Assembly: GCA_025890175.1 (NCBI GenBank)
Contig: JANPYM010000007.1
Span: 882,830 to 946,829 of the forward strand
Reading direction: 5' to 3'
From: Ciborinia camelliae
Taxonomy: Eukaryota; Ascomycota; Leotiomycetes; Helotiales; Sclerotiniaceae
DNA: 64,000 nt
Below, in pieces: positions 1-11,023 of the stretch (its first letter is position 1; each line of letters opens with the position of its first letter). Below the pieces are notes generated by a model that searched no databases, was not told where the DNA came from, and was given only the letters and a program-made list of their open reading frames with translations. The translations under genes were made by a program, and so were the position numbers.

Positions 1-2019
1 ACAATCAAAGCTGATTTGATACAAACACGTATCGCCATATCCAAGCGGGCAATCATGTGGGGATGTTGGGGAAGGGTGGGGGAGGGTAATTTAAACCTTG
101 ATAACCTTTTAACAATCTAGATTGAGAAAGAGGACGATCAGGCATTTACTATATTCTTACGTATATACGTAAGTTGGCATCAAGCTGCGACATCCACTCC
201 ACATCGAAACCTACAGGGTATTCCCCACAGAAAGCCAGAATAGTGTTTAGGATCAAGGCGAGGGATGGCCATATAATTACAATGGGCCTTTGCATTTTCC
301 AAAAAGTAGCGTGAATGCCAGACTTCCGATACTTGGATGTGTACTTGAGTCTTCATCGCCATTTCTTATTTTGCATTGACCCCTTTCACTGTTTCTGTCG
401 CATACTGGGTATAGTCTCATAATGTATACGATGAGAGCGCAGTCCCAAGTCTATTTTCCAATCACAAGGAAATAATCGGCTGAAATTGAGATGGGGCTCA
501 ATGAATTCTCTTGGTGAAATTTGAGTTTTCTCTTATCACTTCTGATCATGCTAGTTATTGAGTACTCCACTATTGTATATTCCAATGGGAATCATATTTA
601 AGTCCTTATGTGGATGCGCCGTTCAATTCTTAGGTAGTATACAGTCATCCATTCCCCAATTATTTCTCTCCTCCCCTAAATCAGCCCTTGAACCAATCAA
701 GTGCATATCATTATATCCCGGCATTCCCACACTTACTCTTTCGAGAAGAATAAGGGAAGCAGGAATAGCAATAGAATTCACCCTAATGCAAGATCTACAC
801 AGATGAAATCCAGGCTACATAAAGAATCAACCAGAAAGAGAGAAGTCTTTCCACCTCACAAATTCAGAAAAACCCAGGGAGTGAGATGGGTGATGGCTTG
901 CTTACTGTGGAGGATGGTGTAGGTAGGTAGGCATGAATTCCAAGTTTCGTTCGGCTTCTAATTTCACTTACCTACTGTATGGTTAGGAAAGAAAAGATGG
1001 GAGTTGTACTGCCACTGCCACAATAGTCGATGATTTTTATTTTTGGACTTTCGGACGAAATTATTGATTTGTCACTACCTATTGCTGTAGTTCTCGCTTC
1101 ATGTAATCGTCTCTTCTCTTCTCTTCTCTGCCAAAAATCTGTAATTAGGTAGGGCCAATTCAACCTTTTGTCGCATAATGTTTGGAAGGTGATGGTACAT
1201 CTATGCATTTATTGTATTGTAAAAGTGTGATGATATTAAAAGAACCAGCTAATTTGCGCTATTTTTATGAAAACGGGGGTACAGTACTGGCGGTACAGTA
1301 TGAGTTGATCAAGTACTCCCAATCTTTATATAGACGAATTCTAAATACCCCTAGAACTTGTCGAGACTCATTCACTTCCTCATATCTACTTGTAGTTCAA
1401 TCCTTTTAATTTTCCCATCCTATGCATTACTCACCAGAACAAAACAAAGTACCTAGGTATATACCCCCCCCTATTCATATGAGCACATGAGGAATGCGGA
1501 GTGGTATTCAACCGAAAGAAAGGAGGGGTATAACCTCCGCACCCTGTAGACCATTCACAAACGAATGAAAGTGAATCAAGTGCAAAACCAAAGGAAAATA
1601 AAAGCATACACTCTCCTTTAGGTCTACCTTACCACCAAATCAATACCGAACCTGTCCAACGACCACCAACAGGCGCCGTGAAGCAAGGCAAAAGATTAAT
1701 CATAGGATCATTTATCAAGCTATATCCGGATGCATTGTCTTGGGCCCAATTAGGCAATGTAGGAGATGATGATAAGATAAGATGGTATTATCTAAGTATT
1801 ATATCTCCAAGATACATATTCTAAAATACTTCATTTATTTGGAATCCGCAATTCTGATTGGGCTTTCAAAAAGTACTTAAATTTATCTTCATAGAGCTTT
1901 ACCAACTACCTACGCAGCAGAAGCTGCAAGAGAGATCATAAAAGATCGTAGCCAATAATAAGAACGAGCCATAGGCGAAAGCTATTATTGATCGACACGA
2001 GCAGCACTACTCAAAGCTA

Positions 2020-2100
2020 AGACATGGGTTATAAGCAGCCACAGTTTAGATCTTCAACTTCCTGGCTACTTCAACGTATTTTCTAAGACCGAAAAAGAGA
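2020..2100. repeat. Partial copy of dispersed foldback family (TATAAGCAGCC)
   Basis: The segment shares TTATAAGCAGCCACAG, TTAGATCTTC and ACTTCAACGTATTTTCT with 3598-3665. The TATAAGCAG portion also occurs in both arms of the foldback element at 36707-36952. It looks like one end of the same family with the partner arm missing. Confidence 0.5.
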
Positions 2101-2424
2101 AGATAGATTTGCGAATCCGCGATCTCCCGGTGCTTGTTTGTGGGCAGGGATGAGAGGGAGAAAAAGTATGATTGACGAACTACCATCGAGATGCCATGAA
2201 AATTACTTAGGGTTCATTCGCCTTACCAGAGAGATGAAAAGTTTAATCGAATCACTCCGTCCTGCGCATGCGTATTCCAAAATATCCCACACTTGCAGCA
2301 TGCATTCCCTCTTTTCCGCCCAGCATTCACCTGAGATTCTCGAATCCCGGGGCGGAAATGAGGTACGAAAATTGGCTAGTACGGTGGGCCATGTATAAGG
2401 TTAATGCCACATCACTTATAACTT

Positions 2425-2537
2425 TAGCTCTTACCTTAACTTTAACTTTAACTCTAACTCTAATTTTAACTTTAGCTCTAGCTCTAGCTTTAGCTTTAGC
2501 TTTTGTTTTTACTTTAATTTTAACTCTTATACTTTAA
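2425..2537. repeat. Degenerate hexamer tract (TTTAAC/TCTAGC-like)
   Basis: A run of six-base units such as TTTAAC, TCTAAC, TCTAGC and TTTAGC gives way to T-rich sequence. It opens an artefactual Leu/Thr/Ala-repeat reading frame. It only loosely resembles the C-rich telomere strand and is best treated as a simple-sequence tract. Confidence 0.7.
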
Positions 2538-2673
2538 ACAACAATTCTATTAAATAACAATTTTCAATTTGAAATAAAGTTTTTTCAATTTCGAAATCGT
2601 ACAAATCTACAAACGAATTTGAAATTTACAAACAAACTCTAATAAATCTACAAATTTACCTACAAATCTTTTG

Positions 2674-2778
2674 ATGATATTATTATTGTGTATCGAGCTA
2701 AGTTCTATGAAATCGGAGATTCCATAGAACTTAGCTCGATGACTACCAGCTAGTGTATGTAGAACTACTTTATACCAA
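2674..2778 (-). repeat. Short hairpin element, copy 1 (with internal hairpin)
   Basis: The copy contains a perfect 17-bp inverted repeat, 2693-2709 against 2723-2739, around a 13-base loop. On the minus strand it reads from GTATAAAGTAGTTCTACAT through the hairpin to ACACAATAATAATATC. The same outer sequences occur at 25743-25798 without the hairpin, and a third diverged copy lies at 46092-46140. Confidence 0.6.
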
Positions 2779-3568
2779 CAAAATCTAACAAATCATTTGT
2801 ACAAACTATATAAATAGTATAAATCGTACGAATCATACGAACTATACGAATCGTTTATAGATTTCAAATTAATCTGATTGGTTTATTTGTTTTTTGTTTG
2901 AAAACCAATTTTAATACGATTGATATTTTATATAAATAAAAGTTTAATAAAAGTAATAAAAACAATAAAAGTAATAAAGGTGACATGGCACTAACCTTAC
3001 ACATGACCGATCGCAGGCGTGCCTATCTCCGTTTACCTCTTCGTCATCCAGAAGTGTAGAATCCATTTCCAGGATCGGGTCGCGCACATCAAAGGATGGC
3101 TCGCCAGAGGACGAGAAAAATTTCCTTAACCTGTGCGTCAAAGAGCTTTGCTTCGTAGTTGGAGAGCAGGGATCTAGCTTTGAACATGAGGCGGGACCAA
3201 TGTGAAGCTATAATACTTGCTAGCAATGATCGGATGATCCACAAAAGGAGATACATGTTCTTAGATACTTCTGGCTTTAAGTTCATGATCTGATAGTACT
3301 GAGGATCCTCCCGTCACTCAATTTTAAGATCCTCCTGTCAATACTAGAAGTGCCAAAAAAATACATACTCCTTGTACCTCCGACTTACTCTTCAACCCGT
3401 GATATATTATTGAGATTTAGATGTAGATGATATATTCTTCAAGAAACCTTCTGTGCCCCCCCCCTTAACCTTCATCATACAAGCGATCTAACTTCATAAT
3501 TGTTGGTACAAGTATATGACCGTACATAGTAAAAGGGGGGGGTTTTGATATCAAGTCCCATGGGTATT

Positions 3569-3670
3569 AGACTAGCGTAGTACTAGCTTAGAACCTTGCT
3601 TATAAGCAGCCATAGCTTAGATCTTCGATCAATATCCCTCTGGCGACTTCAACGTATTTTCTTAGACAGA
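3569..3670. repeat. Partial copy of dispersed foldback family
   Basis: Contains TAGACTAGCGTAGTACTAGC followed by CTTGCTTATAAGCAGCC and TTAGATCTTC, matching the right arm of the complete foldback at 36707-36952. It continues with ACTTCAACGTATTTTCT as in the copy near 2.05 kb. No left arm was recognised. Confidence 0.55.
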
Positions 3671-3779
3671 AGCCATACGGGCTGTATCTAGGTAGCGTAC
3701 GTCAAACCCTCTAGGTGGCGTACGTCAAACCCTACGCACGCTGACGCGGACTACCGCCTACAGAAAAGTGGTTCACTAA

Positions 3780-4294
3780 GGGTGCGTTCGGATCGATTTT
3801 TTTGAAATATTAGACCCCATTTGTCTCAATATATTAGGTCTAATGTGGTCTAAAATGATTTTGCCGAACGCGATATTGAGTTCAATATATATTAAGCTCA
3901 ATATGTGGCTGAAATATTTTGATCCGAACGCAATATTAAACTCAATATTTTTATTAAAAAATATTGAGTCTAATATATTAAACTAGCAAGTATTTGAACC
4001 AATTCCTATATAGTAGTCAACAGCAACTTTTAGGTGCTGTAGACAAAATATATTTGAACCCCTGCAACTTTAGCTTCAATTTCAATAGCTTCAATAGCTT
4101 CAATAGCTTCAATAGCTTCAATAGCTTCAATAGCTTCAATAGCTTCAATAGCTTCAATAGCTTCAATAGCTTCAATAGCTTCAATAGCTTCAATAGCTTC
4201 AATAGCTTCAATAGCTTCAAAGCTTCAATAGCTTCAATATCCTCGCCCTTTTAAATATTTACCAAATATTCAAAAAATCGATCCGAACGCACCC
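3780..4294. mobile_element. Harbinger/Tourist-like MITE with TAA target duplication
   Basis: Terminal inverted repeats start GGGTGCGTTCGGATCGATTT on the left and end AAATCGATCCGAACGCACCC on the right. The arms match over about 26 bases with one length difference in the T run. The flanking bases are TAA on both sides (3777-3779 and 4295-4297), as expected for PIF/Harbinger-type insertion. No transposase is encoded. The interior is AT-rich, repeats the CCGAACGC motif and contains an expanded 9-bp tandem repeat. Confidence 0.8.
4072..4243. repeat. 9-bp tandem repeat (CTTCAATAG)n
   Basis: About 18 near-perfect copies of CTTCAATAG lie inside the MITE at 3780-4294. The unit is a multiple of three, so it opens frames on both strands (Asn-Ser-Phe on plus, Leu-Lys-Leu on minus). 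These should not be read as genes. Confidence 0.9.
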
Positions 4295-4732
4295 TAAGTG
4301 GGTTGAAGAGAATGCTTTGATAGATATTAAGCTACAAAGTGATGCCTTTTTATGCTAGGTACTCAAAAGTACGCTAAAATGAAGATATTCCCAATGCGTA
4401 TTTCTCTACGATATCTGCTATATAAAATCTACATAAAGATTGATTTTAGTATAGTTTAATAAATTAGAACATTATCAATATATATTAATATAACCCAAAA
4501 GTATTTTACACTTTATACCCATCAGATTAATATCAATGTTACGCTAATACTAGCGTAACACTAAGCAGTACATATCATTCTTCTATAGTATAATGACAAC
4601 TTCGTTCCTCTTATACTCTTAAAAACGTACCAGAAATTTTGAGATTGATTATACAAAAAATAGTTGATGTCTTATTATCTAACTTGCCTATACCGGAATC
4701 CCGCTTATACCGGCCTTGATTGGTCGAATTTT

Positions 4733-4759
4733 CTTGTCCGGTATAGACGGGTTCTACTG
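4733..4759. mobile_element. Solitary Tc1/Fot1-like terminal repeat remnant
   Basis: The minus strand reads CAGTAGAACCCGTCTATACC and is flanked by TA, resembling the terminal repeat of pogo/Fot1-type elements. Related TATACCGG sequence lies just upstream at 4690-4715. I found no matching opposite end nearby, so this is probably a degraded remnant. Confidence 0.4.
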
Positions 4760-5126
4760 TAGATACTAGTCGCTAGCGAGGCTCAAAAGATGTAAACCAA
4801 GACCAATAATAACAGTCTCCAGGAGCTGAGAAATGAACTAGCCATCTACAAGTTCCAAACTTAACAGACCTTAAATACTGGGATTACACTGTGTATAGTC
4901 TAATTCTAGGAAAGCGTGGTGATTCGGGGACATAATGAACCCACGACTGGAATATTTCAGAACAGGCTTCCTCGGTAGAGAAACTAGAAAGAATGGCATC
5001 TCGAGTTTTAGATCATTTCTTTCTATCTGTAGCGCCTAGTCTTAAAGCTATCCGTTCCCAGGGAAAATATTTCTTTCCCCACAACCTTCAATACATTCGA
5101 CAAATTCCTACATTTGATAAGAAGTT

Positions 5127-7244
5127 ATGGAACACGATATTGGAAACGGCGCTGGTAGCGACCAGGGCAATGCGAACGTAAGAGGCAATGCGAACGACAA
5201 CTACGAGGCCAACAATGTCAGCAACAATGGAAAAGCGAAAGGTATGTATATATCCCTTATCAATTCACTTCATGCGATTCGGGGGGTATTTGATACAATG
5301 GAGCTCCAAAACTATCGGGAGCTTCCAACACTCCAGCCCTAAACCAGGCATGGGCACCTATACCCTATCCGGGGTATTTCATCTTTTCGAGTGGTTCACC
5401 CTATCTTGTTAGATTTTTAGAATGGTTACTTTATAAAACCTGTAAGTACGGATAAACCCGCAGGTATATATCATATGATCGTTTAATATAATCGTCCAAA
5501 GTTGAAGCTATTTTCAACTTTATCCTCACTTTCCATCTTCCATCTTTTATCCCTTCAACCTCTCATCCCCTTTACTTTTGCCATTCCCCCCCCTTTTAAC
5601 TTTGGACGATTACATTAGACAATTATATGATATATACCCGCGGGTCTACCCGTACCTAAAGCATTTTATAGAATAATTATTTTACCCTGTAAAAAAAAAG
5701 CAGGATAACTACCCGTCGGGTTTTACTCCGGGCTACCCCGGATTCACCCTACCCTTTGCCCAACCCTGCCCTGAACTGCAGTTATATATCTTTCTAGATA
5801 ATTTCTAACAGTTATCATTGCAGGCGCAAAGAGGAAATCCGTGAAAGAAATGGACCCCGAAGAGAGGGAAAAGAAAAGAGAGGTCGATCGCAACGCGGCA
5901 ACAAAAACCAGGCTCAAGAGAAAGGCCAATTCTGCCGATTTGGCAGCATATGCAGCGGAAAACGGAGTTTTAAGGGCACAAGTTGCGGAATACCACAGAC
6001 AAAACCAAGATTTACAGGATCTACTTTGGAGAGCCGGAATCAATCCATCGCAGGTTGCTCCTCGCGGAACAATCTCTCGTGAACCGGCTCTCCAGGACGT
6101 GAATGGAAACGCAATTAACCAAGTTTGTCCGTTTAGCCAGAATCAGCTGGGAATCTCTCATCATCAAAGAGTTTCCCCAGCGAATTTGATGGCAGGCGGA
6201 AAGGCGTCTGGAGGATGTAATTATATGCCTGGATTTCCACATAAAGAACCGACTCCACTCATGAGAATTGATCCACTGTCTGCAGCCACACATCAATCGT
6301 CTCCAGCCACGCCATTTGGTCAACCGGCTGCAGCCATGACAGCTGGAGGTGCTCAATCGTCTTCAGCCAAACTATTTGGCCAACCGGCTCCCTCCATGCC
6401 ATCTACTCAACCGGCTCCCGCTATGCATTTTGATCAACCGGCTCCAGCCATGCCATCTACTCAACAACCTCCCGCCATGCCATATGATCAACCGGCTCCC
6501 GCTATGCATTTTGATCAACCGGCTCCAGCCATGCCATCTACTCAACAACCTCCCGCCATGCCATATGGTCAATCGGCTCCCGCTATGCATTTTGATCAAC
6601 CGGCTCCAACCATGCCATCTACTCAACAACCTCCCGACATGCCATATGGTCAATCGGCTCCCGCTATGCATTTTGATCAACCGGCTCCAACCATGCCATC
6701 TACTCAACAACCTCCCGCCATGCCATATGATCAACCGGCTCCAACCATGCCATCTACTCAACAATCTCCCTCCATGCCATATGATCAACCGGCTCCCGCT
6801 ATGCATTTTGATCAACCGGCTCCAACCATGCCATCTACTCAACAACCTCCCGCCATGAAAAAGAAAAATACAGGCGGATTGCTGCAGGCTTTGATTGCAC
6901 ATGAAAATCAAATGGCAAATCCGACTCGCATCATGCCATCTGCTCAATCTTCCGCCATGGCTTACTACAATGGCAATGGGATGCAAGGAATGCAAGGAAT
7001 GCAAGGAATGAACACCAGCCAAGGAAATCACATGGTGACAACTGCAGCCGGAGAACAAGCCGGATTGGGTCATACGTCTATGGGTGGAATGCCATATAGT
7101 ACAGAAGACGTAGATATGTTTGGTAATGATTTGGGTGGATGGCCATCTCGTATGTACCGCCTCCAAATCGCAGATATGGAAATGAAAACCAACCAAAAAA
7201 TAGATGGAGCACAGTTCTTCGCCCAAGGTCAGATCAACATGTAA
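5127..7244 (+). CDS. bZIP-like protein with Gln/Pro/Met repeat domain
   Basis: Two exons are supported: 5127-5241 and 5824-7244. The donor is GTATGT, the acceptor TTGCAG, and the frame is preserved, giving 511 residues. After a low-complexity Asn/Gly-rich start (about residues 1-38) comes a basic stretch with KKREVDRNAATKTRLKRK (about residues 54-71). A heptad-like helix follows, with Leu and Tyr/Ala positions up to the QDLQDLL segment near residue 106. This resembles a bZIP DNA-binding and dimerisation module, but the core reads RNAA where Yap-type proteins have NRAA, and the usual downstream Arg is displaced, so DNA binding is an inference. Residues about 220-380 are tandem repeats built from QPAPAMPSTQQPP and MPYDQPAPAMHFD. 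The 582-nt intron is unusually long because it contains a MITE. An upstream ATG at 4993 is in another frame and was not used. Confidence 0.7.
5345..5769. mobile_element. hAT-like MITE, copy 1, inside an intron
   Basis: Ends are CAGGCATGGGCA on the left and the reverse complement of CAGGGTTGGGCA on the right, with further inverted similarity inward (CCGGGGTA; AAACCCGC and ATATATCATAT blocks). The flanking octamers are CCCTAAAC and CCCTGAAC, a 7-of-8 target duplication. CAG-type ends with an 8-bp duplication fit the hAT superfamily. There is no coding capacity. The element sits entirely within the intron of the bZIP-like gene. Confidence 0.8.
6408..6855 (+). repeat. Coding minisatellite, 81-bp unit
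   Basis: About five to six imperfect units of 81 bp encode 27-residue blocks (QPAPAMPSTQQPP, then MPYDQPAPAMHFD variants). One shorter unit lacks the HFD half. Because the unit is a multiple of three, a second plus frame and a minus frame are also open over the array. Confidence 0.9.
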
Positions 7245-8767
7245 TCGGATACTGTTGGGAAGGAAGCATACTTACTTATTATAGGTAAGTGATTCGCGCT
7301 GTCGAAACATGTGTGCTGAACCTTGGCTAATCTTCTCATACAGGTCAACGTTTTATCTTTTAGGATGGTTGTTTATAGACCGGAAGGGTGTTGCTTTTGG
7401 AAGAAGGAAGGAACAGCGCGAATCAAGGTTTACAATCCCGTGAACCATGAGACGTCTTTTTTTTTACCTCCACCATTTTTCTTTCCAATTTTTCCAATTA
7501 CCAGGTTCGATGGGTATATTTCTATCCCTCTTGTATCTCACTTGTAACATGGTTATGCACGCGGTAAGGCTCTGCGATGTGTCCTTACTAGCACGTGATC
7601 GCACAGGGCGATTCCGCAGGCATAAACCCTTCAATCATATGGATTATACCATTTCATTTCATTTGATACTAGTTGATTAACTGTAGACCAATAACACCGC
7701 GATGATACTAACAATTATTATCTATTGATTTATATAAATTATTGAGAATACAACCACCATGATATTACAGAGTATCTGACTCCCATTTGAAGGCCCAATG
7801 TTAGGTATCGTCTGGCCATTTTGGCTGGATCAGCAGTATAGTTTCGAGGCTTCATGTGAATCTGGACTTCTATATCTTCTCTAATATTAATAGTACAGTA
7901 TTACACTTATTAAGGGAAAATAGGGATAGTTAGTATATTGTATATTAATTAAAGAGTAGAATATAACTGTTACACTGGACTATCCCAAGAGGGGAGAGGG
8001 AAAGGGGAGAGGGAAAGGGAAAGGGGAGAGGGAAAGGGAAAGGGGAGAGGGAAAGGGAAAGGGGAGAGGGAAAGGGAAAGGGGAAGGGGAGAGGGACAGG
8101 GGAAGGGGGAGGGACAGGGGGAAGGGGAGGGACAGGGGAAGGGGAGGGACAGGGGAAGGGGAGGGAGAGGGGAGACGGGGAGGGAGACGGGGAGGGAGAG
8201 GGAGAGGAGGGAAAAAGAGTAGAGAAGTTCCTCTTCCATTCTGCCCCTTTTTGATTGCAACGCAAGCATCAGTCGCGAGAGGGGCGGGTCGCAGTCGCCG
8301 CATTACAAAGCTTTAGATTCTCTTCCCCTCTTCTCTCAGGTGGCACTATATATACCCAAATGAACAGTCAAGCAGTATGATCACAATTTGCAATACCATA
8401 GGGGCTGTATTCTTAATATATCAAATATTATATTAAATTCTGAAATGAATAAGTATCTAGGTACCTAGGTATTAAAAGAAACAAATGTTTCTGATACATC
8501 AAAAATACAAGTGTGAGAGTAGACGAATGGATTAGATTTTATTTATATTCGTATCTTATCTTGTAGGTATTTATTCGATTCCCCATTCCAGAATAGTTTT
8601 CTTTCCTCCATGAATGAATGGTATATCGTATGTATTATATCGGCCTCTCATCTCTCCCTTTCACATAAACCCCACTCATACTGTTCATCACAATTCATGA
8701 CCATTGCTATGTGGAGGTTCATGCCCATGTTTCAAAATCCTTTGCCCATTTGAATTTGTCTCCGAAT
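7245..8767. other. Intergenic region between convergent genes
   Basis: This separates the bZIP-like gene and the minus-strand FKBP gene, so both 3' ends point into it. Apart from a purine-rich G tract at 7984-8215 I see only AT-rich sequence and short meaningless frames. Confidence 0.6.
7984..8215. repeat. G-rich polypurine minisatellite
   Basis: About 230 bases are almost purely G and A on the plus strand, built from GGGGAGAGGGAAAGG and GGGGAGGGACAGG variants. Closely spaced runs of three to five G could form G-quadruplex or triplex structures. Proline/serine-rich minus frames across it are artefacts of the repeat. Confidence 0.9.
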
Positions 8768-9516
8768 CTACAACTCGTTGTGCTCCTGTCCATCACCATC
8801 AGAATCAGCAAGAGCCGTCTTGACAGCCTCGGCCGCCTCAGAAATAACGCTTTTCACACCTCCTTTGGCTGCTTCAGTAGCTTTTTCCGTGGCTTTGTCT
8901 GATGTCTTTTCGATAATGGTTTCGGGTTGGGGTACACCTTCAATGCCCATGAGTTCGGTCTCGAAGACTGTAGGTGGGATAAGAGGTTAGTATTGTTTTC
9001 TACGGAAGCTTGTTTGAAATTGTGGATGAATGGTGTCTTTGTAAAAGGGATATTCAAGGAAGAATGGCACATACTCAATGTACTCTTGGCTGGGATTGGA
9101 CCCATGGCTCTATCACCATAACCAAACTCAGGAGGAATAGTAAGAACTCTCTTTTCACCGATACACATATCAATGAGGTTGTCATCCCATCTGGCAATAA
9201 ACAATTAGCATTCTCCTCATCCTCATCCTCATCCTCATCCTTCTTCCCATGACCTTAGTTCTCCAGGTAATACATACCCTTTAATAACCATACCCTTTCC
9301 AACCACAAAGCTCAATGGCTGTCCTCGGTTGTAAGACGCATCAAACTCCTTTCCAACCTTTCCACCTTCCTCAAGGTTTCCTCTATAATGAACATGAATC
9401 TTGTCGCCCTTTTGAGATTTGCGCTCACACTCTACAGCTTTTGTCACCTCAATCTTAACTTCAGCTGCGAAGACGCTGGATGCGAGAGCAAGGAGGGAAA
9501 TTGTTGAAAGACGCAT
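8768..9516 (-). CDS. FPR2: ER-lumenal FKBP-type peptidyl-prolyl isomerase
   Basis: Three minus-strand exons join in frame: 9516-9278, 9190-9075 and 8967-8768, giving 184 residues. Residues 1-18 form a signal peptide ([18 protein letters not shown]). An FKBP domain follows with VHYRGNLE, the [13 protein letters not shown] loop, the [18 protein letters not shown] segment, [10 protein letters not shown] and the final FETEL strand. These are typical of FKBP2-class enzymes that accelerate prolyl cis-trans isomerisation and bind FK506. A C-terminal extension rich in Ala/Lys/Glu (about residues 135-180) is longer than in compact FKBP2 proteins. It ends in HNEL, a plausible variant of the HDEL retrieval signal, so the protein is expected in the ER lumen. 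The first intron carries a short CATCCT-type repeat. The family call is firm; retention through HNEL is inferred. Confidence 0.93.
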
Positions 9517-11023
9517 ATTGGAAAGGTATAAATGATTTGATCAATTTAATGACAATTTACTTTCGACTTGAATTGAAAGGAAGTTATTCGAGGATTGAAT
9601 GGTTAAACAAGAGGATTGGTATAACAAAGAAGTTCTGGACACGTTGAGGTGAGTTTCAACTGGTTGCTATACATGGACGTACGTATCTACTAGGTAGCTG
9701 TACAAATCAACAAGGGTTCAAGTTCATGCAGTAAATTAAATATTGACCAATCAAATGATCATATGATTGCTGACTAAGGTGACATGAGATCCCGTCAATC
9801 ACTCCACAACTCTTGATTTCATTTCCCCTCTTTCTTGACATCAACGTCAATCATTGTTACATCTCTTCTTCCTCTCTTCCAAGATCGTGATGTGAGTATT
9901 GTATTATTTTGGTTTGTTTGAATTCATCTGAAATTTCAATTACAATTGCAATGTTCACCTAATTGATACCCGAAAACTTCAATTCCTTAACATCCATACA
10001 CCGAGAGTTCTATGATTCATCAGTAATACCGCCCCAATTTGACTCACCTTATAGCCTTACTGCGTCTTTTGAAACCTCAAAACCTTGGAGGAAAGGCGAG
10101 GGAAACGAGCAACTTCAGCTGAACAAGCTCAAAAAGAATCAATCAAACATTTCCTGCCTACTCAACTGAACCACAGCAAGGCAACAATAATGTCATTAGT
10201 TACATTCCTCGATGTTGTCTCGTACCAAAATTCACAAATTCACACGTTTTACCAGGCAAAACTTTCCGCAAATTTTCCATCCGTTTGTTTGTCTCTCCAG
10301 TACTTGTTTCAAAAAATGCCCGGTGGGAAGCCATAGGAAATGGGGGCCCAACACGATGGCTGTGTTCTTGTGCTGCGCAAACGCCTCCACCATCTTTCTA
10401 CTTCTACATTCGATGCATTTCAATGGCCGAATCAAAGATTTGTGAAGGAAAGAGGATAGATCCCTCCCGTCTCCCGCGACTCATTTCGCAGCGGTCCAAT
10501 ACTATTCCAGCGGAGGCCCTAAAGCTTATTTGATTAATCTCCCTCAACCTTATCCTTATCCGCGGTCGAGACGTCACCAACTTTCTTCATTGTACTTGGA
10601 TGACTCTATTCACCGATGTTATTTTCCGTTAGTTTGTGACTCACTGGACCAAAATGATCATTTCAGGTCAGGATAGAATAGAACATCGGAGGGCAACCAG
10701 CCATTGGGTAGAAGTCTCTGTCCCAAAGCAATCTACTGGGCAATGTCCTTGTTGGGCTTTCTCGATCGAATGATTCGCCTACTTGGGAAATATGCTGTGT
10801 ACAATAGGTAACGATTGAATGATTTCATTAGTCGATTTCTCATTTCCTATAAGTAGGTATGAAGATTTCACTTTGTTTGCTTGCTCTTTTCATCCGAAGA
10901 AGATTAACTATTAGGTTTATCATACGGTTTCCAACAATTCTACGAAACTTTCTCATACGCTCTGTTACAAAGCAATCATCATTGAATTTCACCTCGCACA
11001 CTCGCATACATCAAGACTCCTTG
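9517..11023. other. Divergent intergenic region
   Basis: This lies between the 5' end of the FKBP gene and the 5' end of the small gene at 11024, and should hold both promoters. Frames in 9963-10533 are short, overlap each other in several frames and show no recognisable family. I see no tRNA or clear repeat. Confidence 0.5.

Larger units (their letters stand above)
1..5126. other. Intergenic region with small repeats
   Basis: I see no convincing gene here. Open frames are short and lack family resemblance or codon-level support. The stretch holds a degenerate hexamer tract, a hairpin element, two related short repeats near 2.0 and 3.6 kb, a complete MITE at 3780-4294 and a solitary transposon-like end at 4733-4759, each listed separately. 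The last few hundred bases should contain the promoter of the gene starting at 5127. Confidence 0.6.

Noticed and set aside
3994..4254. Asn-Ser-Phe and Leu-Lys-Leu repeat frames on the two strands
   Set aside because: They are translations of the 9-bp minisatellite inside a MITE.
6372..7226. Minus-strand open frame of 284 codons opposite the bZIP-like gene
   Set aside because: It is open because the 81-bp repeat is a multiple of three; composition is repetitive and the sense frame has the better structure.
7945..8303. Three overlapping Ser/Pro-rich minus frames
   Set aside because: All are readings of the same purine tract in different frames.
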